From the NCBI RefSeq assembly GCF_002257585.1, contig NZ_CP022743.1:186001-250000 (forward strand): a stretch of 64,000 nucleotides of DNA, read 5' to 3'. This stretch comes from Mucilaginibacter xinganensis (GTDB lineage Bacteria; Bacteroidota; Bacteroidia; Sphingobacteriales; Sphingobacteriaceae). Below the pieces are notes generated by a model. That model did no database searches, was not told the origin of the DNA, and saw only the letters and a list, made by a program, of their open reading frames with translations. Shown piece by piece: positions 42,928-52,181 of this stretch. A program made the position numbers and the translations under genes. Position 1 is the stretch's first letter. Every line of letters starts with the position of its first letter.

Positions 42928-42947
42928 GTGCCCCGCGTTTAGGTAAC
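42928..42947. repeat. Dispersed intergenic repeat, copy D (core only)
   Basis: GTGCCCCGCGTTTAGGTAAC, 18 of 20 bases identical to the core of copy B. Confidence 0.6.
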
Positions 42948-43097
42948 AAAGCGACACTCCTCATCAAGCTAATCCTTAAATCTCGAAAATCAAGGTTCAG
43001 ACAAATTACCGGCTTCCCCCAAAACAATCTTTCAGTCATTTCCCCATTCAAACCGCCAAATAATGCTTAATATCATACTATTTATCGTAAAAATCCG

Positions 43098-43105
43098 TAT
43101 TTTTG
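43098..43105 (+). promoter_or_regulatory. -7 promoter box (TATTTTTG) of ileS
   Basis: Full match to TAnnTTTG, 22 nt before the ATG at 43128. The leader includes GAGGTGG just before the ATG, a rare Shine-Dalgarno-like sequence in this window. Confidence 0.55.
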
Positions 43106-43127
43106 CAACCTCTAAAATTTGAGGTGG

Positions 43128-46100
43128 ATGTACAAGGAATATAAGCAGTTAAACTTATCGCAGACAGGCAAAGATGTACTTGATTTCTGGAAACAGAACA
43201 ACATCTTTGAAAAAAGCATCAGCAGTCGCCCGGCGAACAACCCGTACACATTTTACGAGGGGCCGCCGAGTGCAAACGGGATGCCCGGGATTCACCATGT
43301 GATGGCGCGTGCCATAAAAGACATTTTTTGCCGCTACAAAACACTTAAAGGTTACCAGGTAAAACGCAAAGGCGGCTGGGACACCCACGGCCTGCCTATT
43401 GAGCTGGCTGTTGAAAAGGCTTTGGGCATCACCAAAGATGATATCGGTAAAACCATCTCGGTTAAGGATTATAACGACGCCTGCCGCAAGGAGGTAATGC
43501 GCTATACCGACATCTGGAACGACCTTACCGAAAAGATGGGCTACTGGGTTGACCTGGAGAACCCCTACATTACTTATAAAAACGAATACATTGAGTCGCT
43601 TTGGTGGATTCTGAAAGAGTTTCATACCAAAGGCTTATTATACAAAGGATATACGGTACAGCCTTATTCGCCTAAATCAGGTACCGGCCTCAGCTCGCAC
43701 GAACTGAACCAGCCCGGCACCTACAAAATGGTGAAAGACACATCCATCACTGCCCAGTTTAAGGTTAAAAGGGATAAGGATTCGGAGTTTTTGTTTGAGG
43801 GTGTTGATACTGATTTATACATCCTGGCTTGGACTACCACCCCGTGGACCTTGCCCGCGAACTGCGCACTGGCCGTTGGCGAAAAAATTGATTATGTAAA
43901 AATCAGCACCTTTAACCCTTATACCTATGAGCCGGTAACGGTTATACTGGCTAATGACCTGGTAGGCAAACACTTTAAGGCCGAGGGCGAAAACGCCTTT
44001 TTTGACGATTATAAAGGCGGTGATAAGATCATCCCCTGGGAGGTGAAAGGCCATTATAAAGGCACCGACCTGCTGGGCCTGCACTACTGGCAGCTGATGC
44101 CTTATGTAACCAACGAAAACCTGGAGAAGAATGCGTTCCGCGTAATTCCTGCCGACTTTGTTACTACCGAGGATGGTACCGGGATCGTTCACACCGCATC
44201 CGTTTTTGGGGCGGATGACTTCAGGGCCTGTAAGGAAAATGGTGTGCCATCGGTAATGGTATATGACGAATTTGGCAAGGAAGTACCACTGGTAAACAAG
44301 CAGGGCCGCTTTGTGGATGAGGTTACTGATTTTGCCGGCCTTTATGTAAAAGAAGAATATTACAGCAAAGAAGAACGCGAGGCCCCGGGCTTTAAAGCTA
44401 CCGATGTGCTGATCTCGATCAAGCTAAAAACAGAGAACAAAGCGTTCGACGTTAAGAAATACGAACACAGCTACCCGCACTCGTGGCGCAGCGATGAGCC
44501 GATCTTATATTATCCGTTGGACAGCTGGTTTATCAAAACTACTGCGGTAAAGGATAAAATGGTGGCGTTGAACAAAACCATTAACTGGAAACCTGAATCG
44601 ACCGGTACAGGCCGCTTTGGTAACTGGCTGGAAAATTTGGTTGACTGGAACCTTTCGCGCTCCCGCTTTTGGGGTACCCCACTGCCCATCTGGCGCGAGG
44701 AAAACGGTGGTGAAGAAAAATGTATCGGCTCGATAGCTGATCTGACCGCTGAAATTGAAAAATCAATAGCAGCAGGGTTAATGCCTGCCGGTTTTGTTAT
44801 TGATGACCTGCACCGCCCGTACGTTGATGATGTGATTTTAACTTCATCAACCGGCAAGCCAATGTACCGCGAACCCGACCTGATTGATGTTTGGTTTGAC
44901 AGCGGCGCCATGCCGTACGCGCAATGGCATTTCCCGTTTGAAAATAAAGAGGAATTTAAAAATGCCTACCCGGCAGATTTTATAGCCGAAGGTGTTGACC
45001 AAACACGCGGCTGGTTCTTTACCCTGCATGCCATAGCGGTAATGTTGAGCGAAACCAGCGACGAGATTAAAAAGATAAACGAAGAGGTTGGCAACAAGGG
45101 TGTAGCCTTTAAAAATGTGATCTCGAACGGATTGGTGCTGGATAAAAACGGCAACAAAATGTCCAAACGGCTGGGAAACGGCGTCGACCCGTTTGAGACC
45201 ATTGAGAAGTTTGGTGCCGATGCACCGCGCTGGTACATGATCAGCAATGCTGCCCCCTGGGATAACCTGAAGTTTAACCCTGAAGGTATTGACGAGGTAC
45301 GCCGTAAATTTTTTGGTACGCTTTATAACACCTACACCTTTTTTGTAATGTACGCCAATATTGACGGGTTTACTTACAGCGAAGCGGAGATAGCATTGAA
45401 GGACCGCCCTGAAATTGACCAGTGGATCATCAGCTTATTGAATACCTTAAGCAAAGAGGTGGATGCTTTTTATGCCGATTTTGAGCCTACCAAAGCGGCC
45501 CGCGCTATCCAGGATTTTGTGGATGCGCATTTAAGCAACTGGTATGTAAGGTTAAGCCGCCGGCGTTTCTGGCGTTCGGACAGTCCGCAGGATAAGTTGT
45601 CGGCCTATCAAACGCTTTACACCTGCTTAACTACCATTGCCAAACTCATGTCGCCCATTGCGCCGTTCTTTGCTGAGCGTTTATATACCGACCTTAACAG
45701 CATCACCCAAAAAGAGGAATTTGAATCGGTTCACCTGGCTTACTTCCCCGAATATCATCCCGACCTGGTAAATGCCGAGCTGGAAGAAAGAATGCAGATG
45801 GCACAGGATATCTCCTCGCTGGTGTTGTCGCTCCGTAAAAAAGTGAGCATCAACGTAAGGCAGCCGCTGAGCAAAATTTTGCTGCCCATACTGGATAAGA
45901 AATTTGAGGGCCAGATTGAGCAGGTTAAAGACTTGATTCTTTCCGAAACCAACATTAAAGCCATTGAGTACATTACAGATACCGCCGGCTTTATAAAAAA
46001 GAAGATCAAACCAAACTTTAAGGCCCTTGGTGCTAAGGTGGGCAAGGATATGAAAGCCGTTGCCGAAGCTATCGGGAATTTAAGCCAGGATGATATTGCA

Positions 46101-46508
46101 GCGCTTGAAAACAATGGTGATTTGCTGTTGCCTACCCGGCACTTGATCAACCTTTCGGACGTGGAGATCATAGCCGAAGATGTTACAGGATGGCAGGTTG
46201 CAAATTTGGGAAAACTAACCGTGGCTTTAGATGTTACTATAACCGACGAGTTGAAACAGGAAGGCATATCACGCGAGCTTATCAATCGGATCCAGAACCT
46301 GCGAAAAGGGAAAGAATTTGAAGTGACCGACAGGATAAATGTTAAGCTAAGTAACCACCCTTTTATCAGCAAAGCTGTAAACAATAATTTATCCTATATT
46401 TGCGCCGAAATTTTGGCGGAAAGCATTGTGCTTGATAATGAGCTTAATGAAGGAGAATTGGTTGAGATTGACGGAAATGAAATTTTGATTGCTATAAGTA
46501 AAATATAA
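43128..46508 (+). CDS. ileS: Isoleucyl-tRNA synthetase
   Basis: 1,126 residues from the ATG at 43128, preceded by GAGGTGG; an in-frame TTG at 43119 would add three residues. The HIGH loop reads EGPPSANGMPGIHH (residues 44-57), the form typical of Bacteroidota. KMSKS is NKMSKRLGNG. The editing CP1 domain (about 190-390) includes WTTTPWTLPANCAL. The anticodon and C-terminal domains follow. Size and signatures fit the eukaryote-like (type 2) class, known to be less sensitive to mupirocin; that resistance is inference. It heads the operon ileS-dksA-like-lspA, with the next start immediately after its stop. Confidence 0.97.
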   Translation: MYKEYKQLNLSQTGKDVLDFWKQNNIFEKSISSRPANNPYTFYEGPPSANGMPGIHHVMARAIKDIFCRYKTLKGYQVKRKGGWDTHGLPIELAVEKALGITKDDIGKTISVKDYNDACRKEVMRYTDIWNDLTEKMGYWVDLENPYITYKNEYIESLWWILKEFHTKGLLYKGYTVQPYSPKSGTGLSSHELNQPGTYKMVKDTSITAQFKVKRDKDSEFLFEGVDTDLYILAWTTTPWTLPANCALAVGEKIDYVKISTFNPYTYEPVTVILANDLVGKHFKAEGENAFFDDYKGGDKIIPWEVKGHYKGTDLLGLHYWQLMPYVTNENLEKNAFRVIPADFVTTEDGTGIVHTASVFGADDFRACKENGVPSVMVYDEFGKEVPLVNKQGRFVDEVTDFAGLYVKEEYYSKEEREAPGFKATDVLISIKLKTENKAFDVKKYEHSYPHSWRSDEPILYYPLDSWFIKTTAVKDKMVALNKTINWKPESTGTGRFGNWLENLVDWNLSRSRFWGTPLPIWREENGGEEKCIGSIADLTAEIEKSIAAGLMPAGFVIDDLHRPYVDDVILTSSTGKPMYREPDLIDVWFDSGAMPYAQWHFPFENKEEFKNAYPADFIAEGVDQTRGWFFTLHAIAVMLSETSDEIKKINEEVGNKGVAFKNVISNGLVLDKNGNKMSKRLGNGVDPFETIEKFGADAPRWYMISNAAPWDNLKFNPEGIDEVRRKFFGTLYNTYTFFVMYANIDGFTYSEAEIALKDRPEIDQWIISLLNTLSKEVDAFYADFEPTKAARAIQDFVDAHLSNWYVRLSRRRFWRSDSPQDKLSAYQTLYTCLTTIAKLMSPIAPFFAERLYTDLNSITQKEEFESVHLAYFPEYHPDLVNAELEERMQMAQDISSLVLSLRKKVSINVRQPLSKILLPILDKKFEGQIEQVKDLILSETNIKAIEYITDTAGFIKKKIKPNFKALGAKVGKDMKAVAEAIGNLSQDDIAALENNGDLLLPTRHLINLSDVEIIAEDVTGWQVANLGKLTVALDVTITDELKQEGISRELINRIQNLRKGKEFEVTDRINVKLSNHPFISKAVNNNLSYICAEILAESIVLDNELNEGELVEIDGNEILIAISKI

Positions 46509-46892
46509 ATGAAACAAGAAAACGAAAAAACCAGGTATTCAGAATCAGACCTGCAGGAATTTAAAGGTATTTTATTGGCAAAGCTAAGCAGTGCCAAAGA
46601 AGAACTAAACAACCTTGCAACATCTTTAAGTTCACCAAATGCGAATGGTACTGATGATACTGCCGGTACTTATAAAACACTGGAAGACGGATCAGCAACA
46701 CTTGAAAAAGAACAGATTAACCAGTTAGCGGCACGTCAGAAAAAGTTTATTGAGCAACTTGAGGCAGCCCTGGTACGAATTGAGAACAAAACCTACGGTG
46801 TTTGCCGCGAAACCGGTAAACTGATCCCTAAGGAACGTTTACGTGCTGTACCGCATACTACTTTAAGTATGGAAGCAAAATTAAAGCAATAA
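46509..46892 (+). CDS. DksA/TraR-family protein with degenerate zinc finger
   Basis: 127 residues. A coiled-coil helix (about 18-90) is followed by the C-terminal globular end GVCRETGKLIPKERLRAVPH, which aligns to the DksA zinc finger where the family has CxxCGxxI...RLxAxP...CxxC. Only the first of four cysteines remains, so zinc binding is probably lost. It may bind the RNA polymerase secondary channel, as DksA-type proteins do. It starts next to the ileS stop (no gap) and is followed directly by lspA, so the three are one operon. Confidence 0.85.
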   Translation: MKQENEKTRYSESDLQEFKGILLAKLSSAKEELNNLATSLSSPNANGTDDTAGTYKTLEDGSATLEKEQINQLAARQKKFIEQLEAALVRIENKTYGVCRETGKLIPKERLRAVPHTTLSMEAKLKQ

Positions 46893-47498
46893 ATGAAGGC
46901 AGCCTACACCAAACCTTTTCTTGTTGCTGCTTTTATTGTGTTGATTGACCAGGTAATAAAAACCTGGGTACGCACACACATGTCGTTTGATTCCGAAATT
47001 CGTTTTTTGGGAAGCCACGGCATGCTGCGCTATACTGAAAATAATGGCATGGCCTTTGGATGGGAGCTTGGCGGCAAAATAGGAAAGCTGGTATTAACCT
47101 TATTTCGTATTGTTGCGGTTTGCGGCATTGGCTATGGCCTGGTTTACCTTATTAAAAACAAATATCACCGCGGCCTTATTATGTGCGTGGCGCTGATATT
47201 TGCCGGCGCGCTGGGCAATATTATCGACTCTACTTTTTACGGCTTGCTGTATCAAAACGGGCACTTATTTGAAGGGCGCGTGGTTGATATGTTTTATTTC
47301 CCTTTAATTAAAGGCACTTATCCTGATTGGTTCCCGGTATGGCACGGGCAGTCGTTTGAATTTTTTGAGCCTATATTTAACCTTGCCGATGCATCAATCT
47401 CAGTAGGTGTAATTGCTATCCTTATATTTCAGAAGCGCTATTTTAAACAGGAAGTGCCCGAAGTAAGCAGCCCGAACAGCGAGATGGTGGAGGAGTAG
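46893..47498 (+). CDS. lspA: Lipoprotein signal peptidase (signal peptidase II)
   Basis: 201 residues with four membrane helices. The catalytic aspartates sit in GNIIDSTFYG (Asp112) and FNLADASIS (Asp166). It cleaves prolipoproteins at the lipobox after Lgt action, in the inner membrane. The loop between helices 3 and 4 (about 118-160) is longer than in E. coli, as usual in Bacteroidota. It follows the DksA-like gene without a gap. The C-terminus is hydrophilic (EVSSPNSEMVEE). Confidence 0.95.
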   Translation: MKAAYTKPFLVAAFIVLIDQVIKTWVRTHMSFDSEIRFLGSHGMLRYTENNGMAFGWELGGKIGKLVLTLFRIVAVCGIGYGLVYLIKNKYHRGLIMCVALIFAGALGNIIDSTFYGLLYQNGHLFEGRVVDMFYFPLIKGTYPDWFPVWHGQSFEFFEPIFNLADASISVGVIAILIFQKRYFKQEVPEVSSPNSEMVEE

Positions 47499-47561
47499 TG
47501 GTTAGTTAATTAGAGGGTAGTTAATCAGAGAATAGATACGAGAGATTAGGTAAAAAGCCTC

Positions 47562-47652
47562 TGTCATTCTGAACATAGTGGAGAATCTTATCCGACATAC
47601 CTGTTCTGCGTTCATCGCCGTATAAGATTCTTCGCTCCTGCTCAAAACGACA
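47562..47652. repeat. Imperfect long inverted repeat
   Basis: TGTCATTCTGAACATAGTGG (from 47562, continuing into AGAATCTTAT) and an inverse form ending at 47652 (begins ATAAGATTCTTCGCTCCTGC) share 10 bases at the inner end and pair imperfectly farther out. It is a typical mobile-looking intergenic repeat in Sphingobacteriaceae. It follows lspA and precedes the LysE gene. Confidence 0.55.
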
Positions 47653-47678
47653 AATAAAAACACCGCTATTTTTAAACG

Positions 47679-48305
47679 ATGATATTTTTAACATTTTTTA
47701 TCGGGTTGATAGCAAACTTTATCGGTTATATCCCGCCGGGGAATATTAACCTTACCCTGGTACAGATTACCATAAACCGGGGCATGAAGCAGGCGCTCAT
47801 GTTTATCATTTCCTTTTCTGCTGTTGAATTCTTTTTTACCTACTTCATTATGCACGCTGACAAATGGCTCAGTGCAGAGGTAAAGCTGGATACCATTATT
47901 GATTGGGTGATGGTGGTGCTGTTTGGTGTGATGGGTGCCATCACATGGATCAATCGCAAAAAACCACCCGAAACAAACTACTCCGACCGCGAAAGTATCA
48001 GGTACGGCATCCTGCTTGGTTTTTTAAACCCCATGCAGGTTCCATTCTGGATGATCACCGGAACGTACCTCATTACCCATCAATGGATTGAAGACGGGAA
48101 ATTAGCTTTAGTGATTTTTAGTATAGGTGCGGCAGCAGGTGCATTTCTTGCACTGTTCCTTTATGCAAAGTTTGCCCAGTATATTCAAAGCAAGTTCGCC
48201 TTAAGCACCCGGCTGGTGAATACCAGTATCGCCATCCTTTTCTTTGCCTTTGCGGCATATCACATTATTAAACAGGTATATTTATTGTCGGTTCACCGGG
48301 GGTAG
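47679..48305 (+). CDS. LysE-family amino-acid exporter
   Basis: 208 residues, six predicted membrane helices beginning MIFLTFFIGLIANFIGYIPPGNINL, in which the PPGNINL(T)LVQ segment is the LysE/RhtB signature. A polar loop (RKKPPETNYSDRES) lies between helices 3 and 4. It exports amino acids or similar small molecules through the inner membrane; the substrate is unknown. It stands alone between an upstream repeat and a convergent DUF2157 gene. Confidence 0.85.
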   Translation: MIFLTFFIGLIANFIGYIPPGNINLTLVQITINRGMKQALMFIISFSAVEFFFTYFIMHADKWLSAEVKLDTIIDWVMVVLFGVMGAITWINRKKPPETNYSDRESIRYGILLGFLNPMQVPFWMITGTYLITHQWIEDGKLALVIFSIGAAAGAFLALFLYAKFAQYIQSKFALSTRLVNTSIAILFFAFAAYHIIKQVYLLSVHRG

Positions 48306-48351
48306 TTCGCGGTTCGCAGCCAAAATTGGTGATGAATAGCTAAAGGTACCA

Positions 48352-49398
48352 TTAGCCATGAACTTTTTTGACATTCCAGATCCTTTCGGCTTTCCGCCCA
48401 ATCAGCCAGAATGATGCGCCCAGTATGGCGAAGAACAAGGTTTTGTTGGTATGGTCCCAAAAGTACTCGAAGTATTTGGTATAGATAAAAATGAGCAGAA
48501 AGGTGATGCCAAACTCGCGGGCAATTACATCCTTGGTCTTTAAGCCGTAAAATAAAAACCCTGCGGCTACGGCTGCGGAAATGATCCCCCAGTAAAACAA
48601 GCTCACCTGCCGGATGTGCCACCAGCTGTCAATACTTCCTAAATTGCCAAAAATACTTAGTAACCACAGCGACATAAAAAGGTAAAGCATCCCCACCACG
48701 TAGGTAAGTTCCCAAAAACGATCAAACCACTTACGGTTTTTTAACAGGTAAATACTGCTTAATAATACCAGGCCAAACAGCACAAATCTTAACGGGTAGT
48801 TCATTCCCAAAAAATAATCGCTCCACCGGGTTTGATAACCTGTTTCGGTGCCGAACCAGCTGCCTAATGATACCAGGGCAAAGAGCCAGATAAGCCGCGA
48901 ATCCATTTGCCAGCCTAAGGCACCGTAAACAAATACCGAAAGCAGGAATAATAGCGAATAATGGCCCGAGCCGTTATCAAGCGATTTCCCCAGGTACGCT
49001 ATACAGCATGCAGTGAACAACACACCCGTGAAGATAATAGCCTCGTTACTGAAAACCTTTTCGGGATATTTATTTTGCCAGCGCCTGCCAAAATAAAACA
49101 GCGGCACCGCAACAATACCTGCCAGGATGCTAATGGCAATATCGGGTGTGTAATATAGTTTTTTAAGCCAGGTGATTACCTTGTCATCAATTATCAGGGA
49201 GCCAACCGCTATGACGCCGCAGAACAGGGCTATCCAAAACGAATATTTTGCCAGCCGCATCCAGTCGAACCCCTTAACTTCGTAGGAGCTGCGCAGGCTT
49301 TCGGCTACGCCGGCATCAATTAACTGCTCATCCTCCCAGTATTTAATGGATCGGCTTAAGAATTCGCTTTCCTGTTTATCTAAGTTAAGTTTAGCCAT
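48352..49398 (-). CDS. DUF2157 membrane protein
   Basis: 348 residues. A short soluble N-terminus (LNLDKQESEFLSRSIKYWEDEQLIDAG), characteristic of DUF2157, is followed by about ten membrane helices (for example LAKYSFWIALFCGVIAVGSLII). It is an integral inner-membrane protein without a known activity. It converges with the LysE gene; a 122-bp gap on its 5' side separates it from ribF. Confidence 0.85.
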   Translation of the reverse strand: MAKLNLDKQESEFLSRSIKYWEDEQLIDAGVAESLRSSYEVKGFDWMRLAKYSFWIALFCGVIAVGSLIIDDKVITWLKKLYYTPDIAISILAGIVAVPLFYFGRRWQNKYPEKVFSNEAIIFTGVLFTACCIAYLGKSLDNGSGHYSLLFLLSVFVYGALGWQMDSRLIWLFALVSLGSWFGTETGYQTRWSDYFLGMNYPLRFVLFGLVLLSSIYLLKNRKWFDRFWELTYVVGMLYLFMSLWLLSIFGNLGSIDSWWHIRQVSLFYWGIISAAVAAGFLFYGLKTKDVIAREFGITFLLIFIYTKYFEYFWDHTNKTLFFAILGASFWLIGRKAERIWNVKKVHG

Positions 49399-49520
49399 AT
49401 TTATTCCATAGTCATTGGTCCATAGACCATGGTATTACCTGCAAGTTAAATAACTATTGCGATATTCAAAATATTAAACCACATAAAGAGCTGAATACCA
49501 AATCCGCTACGGAGTATAGC

Positions 49521-50453
49521 CTACTCGTCCCCCAACAATGCCACCACATCCAGCTTATCTTTCCTTATCTGCTCTTTTAATGCGTCGAGTGAATCAAACT
49601 TCATATCATCGCGTACAAAATTGTGAAACTCCATGCGGATCTGCTGATTGTAAATTTCCTTATCGAAGTCAAAAATATTCACTTCTATATTGCGGGTATG
49701 CCCGTTAACGGTAGGGCGACTGCCAATGTAAGCCATCCCTTTATGCACCTCGTTGCCTGTTTTAACCTTTACAGCAAAAATACCATCGAGCGGGATCAGT
49801 TTATATTTTTCGTCAATTACAATATTAGCTGTCGGATAGCCGATGGTCCTTCCGATCTGGTCGCCGCGGACAACATTCCCGGTTATAAAAAAAGGATAAC
49901 TTAAAAAAGTGTTGGCCAGCTCAATTGCGCCATTCAGCAATGCCTCCCTTACCCTTGTGGAGCTGATGGCTACCTCGTAAATATCCTGCTCCGGAATTTC
50001 AACCACGTTAAAGCCATATACAGGCCCCAGGCGCAACAGGTCGTTAAGCCCGCCCTGCCTGTCCTTACCAAAGCGGTGATCGTACCCAATCACAATGGTT
50101 TTGGTACCGATCTTATTCACCAGCACATCGCGGATATATTCTTCGGCAGTTTGATTTGAAAAATCGCGCGAGAAGGGCGTAATGATCAGGTGATCTATCC
50201 CCAGCTCTTCCAGCATTGCAGCCTTTTCATCAATGGTGTTGATCATTTTTATGCTCTCATCCTCGGGATGCAATATCATTCGCGGATGAGGAAAAAAGGT
50301 AAGCAGCACCGTCTCGCCCCCGGTATCGGCGGCAAGCTTTTTTAAATCAGCAATTATCTTCCGGTGCCCGGTGTGTACGCCATCAAAAGTACCAATGGTA
50401 ACTACCGCGTTGCTTAACCGCGTAAATTCATCAATATTATGGTAGATTTTCAT
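49521..50453 (-). CDS. ribF: Bifunctional riboflavin kinase / FAD synthetase
   Basis: 310 residues. The nucleotidyltransferase (FAD synthetase) domain has TIGTFDGVHTGHRK (19-32) and the conserved VIGYDHRFGKDRQGG; the C-terminal riboflavin kinase domain has RGDQIGRTIGYPTANI and GMAYIGSRPTV. It makes FMN and FAD in the cytoplasm. It is the last gene of mqnB-mqnD-truB-ribF, 19 bp after truB. This truB-ribF arrangement is widespread in bacteria. Confidence 0.97.
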   Translation of the reverse strand: MKIYHNIDEFTRLSNAVVTIGTFDGVHTGHRKIIADLKKLAADTGGETVLLTFFPHPRMILHPEDESIKMINTIDEKAAMLEELGIDHLIITPFSRDFSNQTAEEYIRDVLVNKIGTKTIVIGYDHRFGKDRQGGLNDLLRLGPVYGFNVVEIPEQDIYEVAISSTRVREALLNGAIELANTFLSYPFFITGNVVRGDQIGRTIGYPTANIVIDEKYKLIPLDGIFAVKVKTGNEVHKGMAYIGSRPTVNGHTRNIEVNIFDFDKEIYNQQIRMEFHNFVRDDMKFDSLDALKEQIRKDKLDVVALLGDE

Positions 50454-50472
50454 TTATCAATTTGTGAAATCA

Positions 50473-51192
50473 TTATTCTATAACGGGTGAGATCACTTTC
50501 AATTCTCTTATTGTGTTTACCAGTTCCATTACTTCCCAGGCATCGTCAACTTTGTAATCGCCGCTGCGCGTACGCCTTAGCGTTGAAAGGAACGCACCGT
50601 TATTCAGCGCCTTGCCAAAGTCGTTTACCAGTGAGCGAATGTACGTGCCCTTGCTGCATACCACCCTGAAATTTACTTCGGGCAGGCTGATGCCGGTTAT
50701 CTCAAATTCAGTTATGGTAACGGTGCGCAGCCTTAACTCCACCTCTTCGCCGCGACGGGCTTTTTCATAAAGGCGCTCGCCGTCAATTTTTATAGCCGAA
50801 TGCGCCGGCGGGTATTGTCCTATTTCGCCTAAAAATTGTGCGCAGGTATCTTTAATTTGTTGCCCGGTAATATGGCTGATGTCAAATTTCTGATCCGCTT
50901 CGGTTTCCATATCGTAGGAGGGCGTGGTTTCACCCAGTATCATGGTGCCGGTGTATTCCTTTTCCTGCGCCTGAAAGGTATCAATCTGTTTGGTCATTTT
51001 GCCGGTACAGATAATAAGCAGCCCGGTAGCCAGCGGATCAAGCGTTCCGGCATGCCCAACTTTAAGCTTTAATGGTTTAAAGGAATTGCGGATCTTTCCT
51101 ACCACATCAAAACTGGTCCAGTTATACGGCTTATTTACCAGCAGTAGCTGGCCTTCGGCAAATTCTTCTATTCTTGTATAGGTCGATTTCAC
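50473..51192 (-). CDS. truB: tRNA pseudouridine-55 synthase
   Basis: 239 residues. The catalytic Asp52 is in VGHAGTLDPLATG. Downstream motifs include YPPAHSAIKIDGERLYEKAR and the SKGTYIRSLVNDFGKAL segment. It makes Psi55 in the T-arm of tRNA. It starts 3 bp after the mqnD stop and is followed 19 bp later by ribF, so all three are co-transcribed. Confidence 0.97.
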   Translation of the reverse strand: MKSTYTRIEEFAEGQLLLVNKPYNWTSFDVVGKIRNSFKPLKLKVGHAGTLDPLATGLLIICTGKMTKQIDTFQAQEKEYTGTMILGETTPSYDMETEADQKFDISHITGQQIKDTCAQFLGEIGQYPPAHSAIKIDGERLYEKARRGEEVELRLRTVTITEFEITGISLPEVNFRVVCSKGTYIRSLVNDFGKALNNGAFLSTLRRTRSGDYKVDDAWEVMELVNTIRELKVISPVIE

Positions 51193-51195
51193 TAA

Positions 51196-52065
51196 TTATT
51201 TCTCTTTTAATCCCGGTTCAGACAAAAATATGTCTTCCTTAACCTCCGGGATAATGTGGTTTTCGAGCGCTTTATCAAAAAGCAGCCTGATCGCCTTTCT
51301 CCCTTCATTGCCCAAATCTACGGAATACTTATTTACATACAGCTCAATATGCTTATACATCACTTCCTCGCTCATCTCCTGCGCATGCGAACGGATAAAC
51401 TCAAGGCCAGATTTTGGGTTTTCAAAAGCAAATTCAACCGACCGGCGGATCACCCGGTTTATTTTATGCTGAACTTCGGCCGGCAACTTACGGTTGGTAA
51501 CAATGCCGCCCAGCGGAATAGCGCAGCCGGTTTCCTTTTCCCAGTAGTCGCCAAGGTCAATAATTTTTTTGAGGCCCTTGTCCTGGTAGGTAAAACGATT
51601 TTCGTGGATGATAAGGCCAATATCAACCCGGCCTTCCAACACTGCATTTTCAATGTCCGAAAACACCAGCTCAACCTTATTGATTGCATTGGGAAATGCG
51701 GTCCCTAAAAGAAAGTTGGCGGTGGTGTATTTGCCGGGAATGCCAATTTTAGGATTAGCAGTTAGCGAGCGGAGATCAGAGACTAATTGTTCGGGGTCAT
51801 CTTTACAGATCAAAAGCGGACCAACACCAAAACCCAGCGCGCTGCCAGCGTCCATCAAAACATATTTATCGGCAACGTAGGCAAAGGCATGGTAGCTGAG
51901 CTTAGTAATGTCAAGCTCACCGCGCATGGCTTTCTGGTTCAGGGTTTCCACGTCATCATAAAACACTTCGAAGTCCAGGCCTTCCGTGTCTATTTTATGA
52001 TGGATCATGGCATCAAAAATAAAGGTATCGTTAGGGCAGGGCGAAAAGCCGAGGGATAGTTTCAT
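51196..52065 (-). CDS. mqnD: 1,4-dihydroxy-6-naphthoate synthase
   Basis: 289 residues. The start LSLGFSPCPNDTFIFDAMI, with the conserved SPCPNDTF, and the later KLSYHAFAYVADKYVLMDAGSAL, identify MqnD of the futalosine menaquinone pathway (periplasmic-binding-protein fold). It forms dihydroxynaphthoate from cyclic dehypoxanthine futalosine. mqnB is upstream on the same strand, supporting use of the futalosine rather than the MenFDHCEB route. A run of GATTGAGTTG repeats lies between them. Confidence 0.95.
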   Translation of the reverse strand: MKLSLGFSPCPNDTFIFDAMIHHKIDTEGLDFEVFYDDVETLNQKAMRGELDITKLSYHAFAYVADKYVLMDAGSALGFGVGPLLICKDDPEQLVSDLRSLTANPKIGIPGKYTTANFLLGTAFPNAINKVELVFSDIENAVLEGRVDIGLIIHENRFTYQDKGLKKIIDLGDYWEKETGCAIPLGGIVTNRKLPAEVQHKINRVIRRSVEFAFENPKSGLEFIRSHAQEMSEEVMYKHIELYVNKYSVDLGNEGRKAIRLLFDKALENHIIPEVKEDIFLSEPGLKEK

Positions 52066-52085
52066 GTATTAAGTTGATTAAGTTA

Positions 52086-52175
52086 GATTGAGTTGGATTG
52101 AGTTGGATTGAGTTGGATTGAGTTGATTAAGCAGACAAAAAACCACTCACCTAATCAACTCAATCCAACTCAATC
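52086..52175. repeat. Tandem GATTGAGTTG repeats with inverted copies
   Basis: Four perfect tandem GATTGAGTTG copies at 52086-52125 are followed by two copies in reverse complement (CAACTCAATC) at 52156-52165 and 52166-52175. The arms can pair into a long hairpin between mqnB and mqnD. Confidence 0.8.
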
Positions 52176-52181
52176 AACTCC

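Larger units (their letters stand above)
42511..43127. other. 617-base intergenic stretch at the right edge of the accessory block
   Basis: Holds the defence-operon promoter (42664-42671), the 42631-42654 repeat, two identical 24-bp direct repeats (42836-42907), repeat copy D and the ileS promoter. No gene is evident. Confidence 0.65.

Noticed and set aside
35012..43127. Integrative element with integrase and tRNA attachment site
   Set aside because: No integrase, transposase or tRNA gene is seen in the block or its flanks; the direct repeats alone are not enough.
49399..49520. FMN riboswitch near ribF
   Set aside because: The sequence lies downstream of ribF (the gene reads on the minus strand) and no conserved FMN aptamer elements are visible; ribF is the last gene of an operon.
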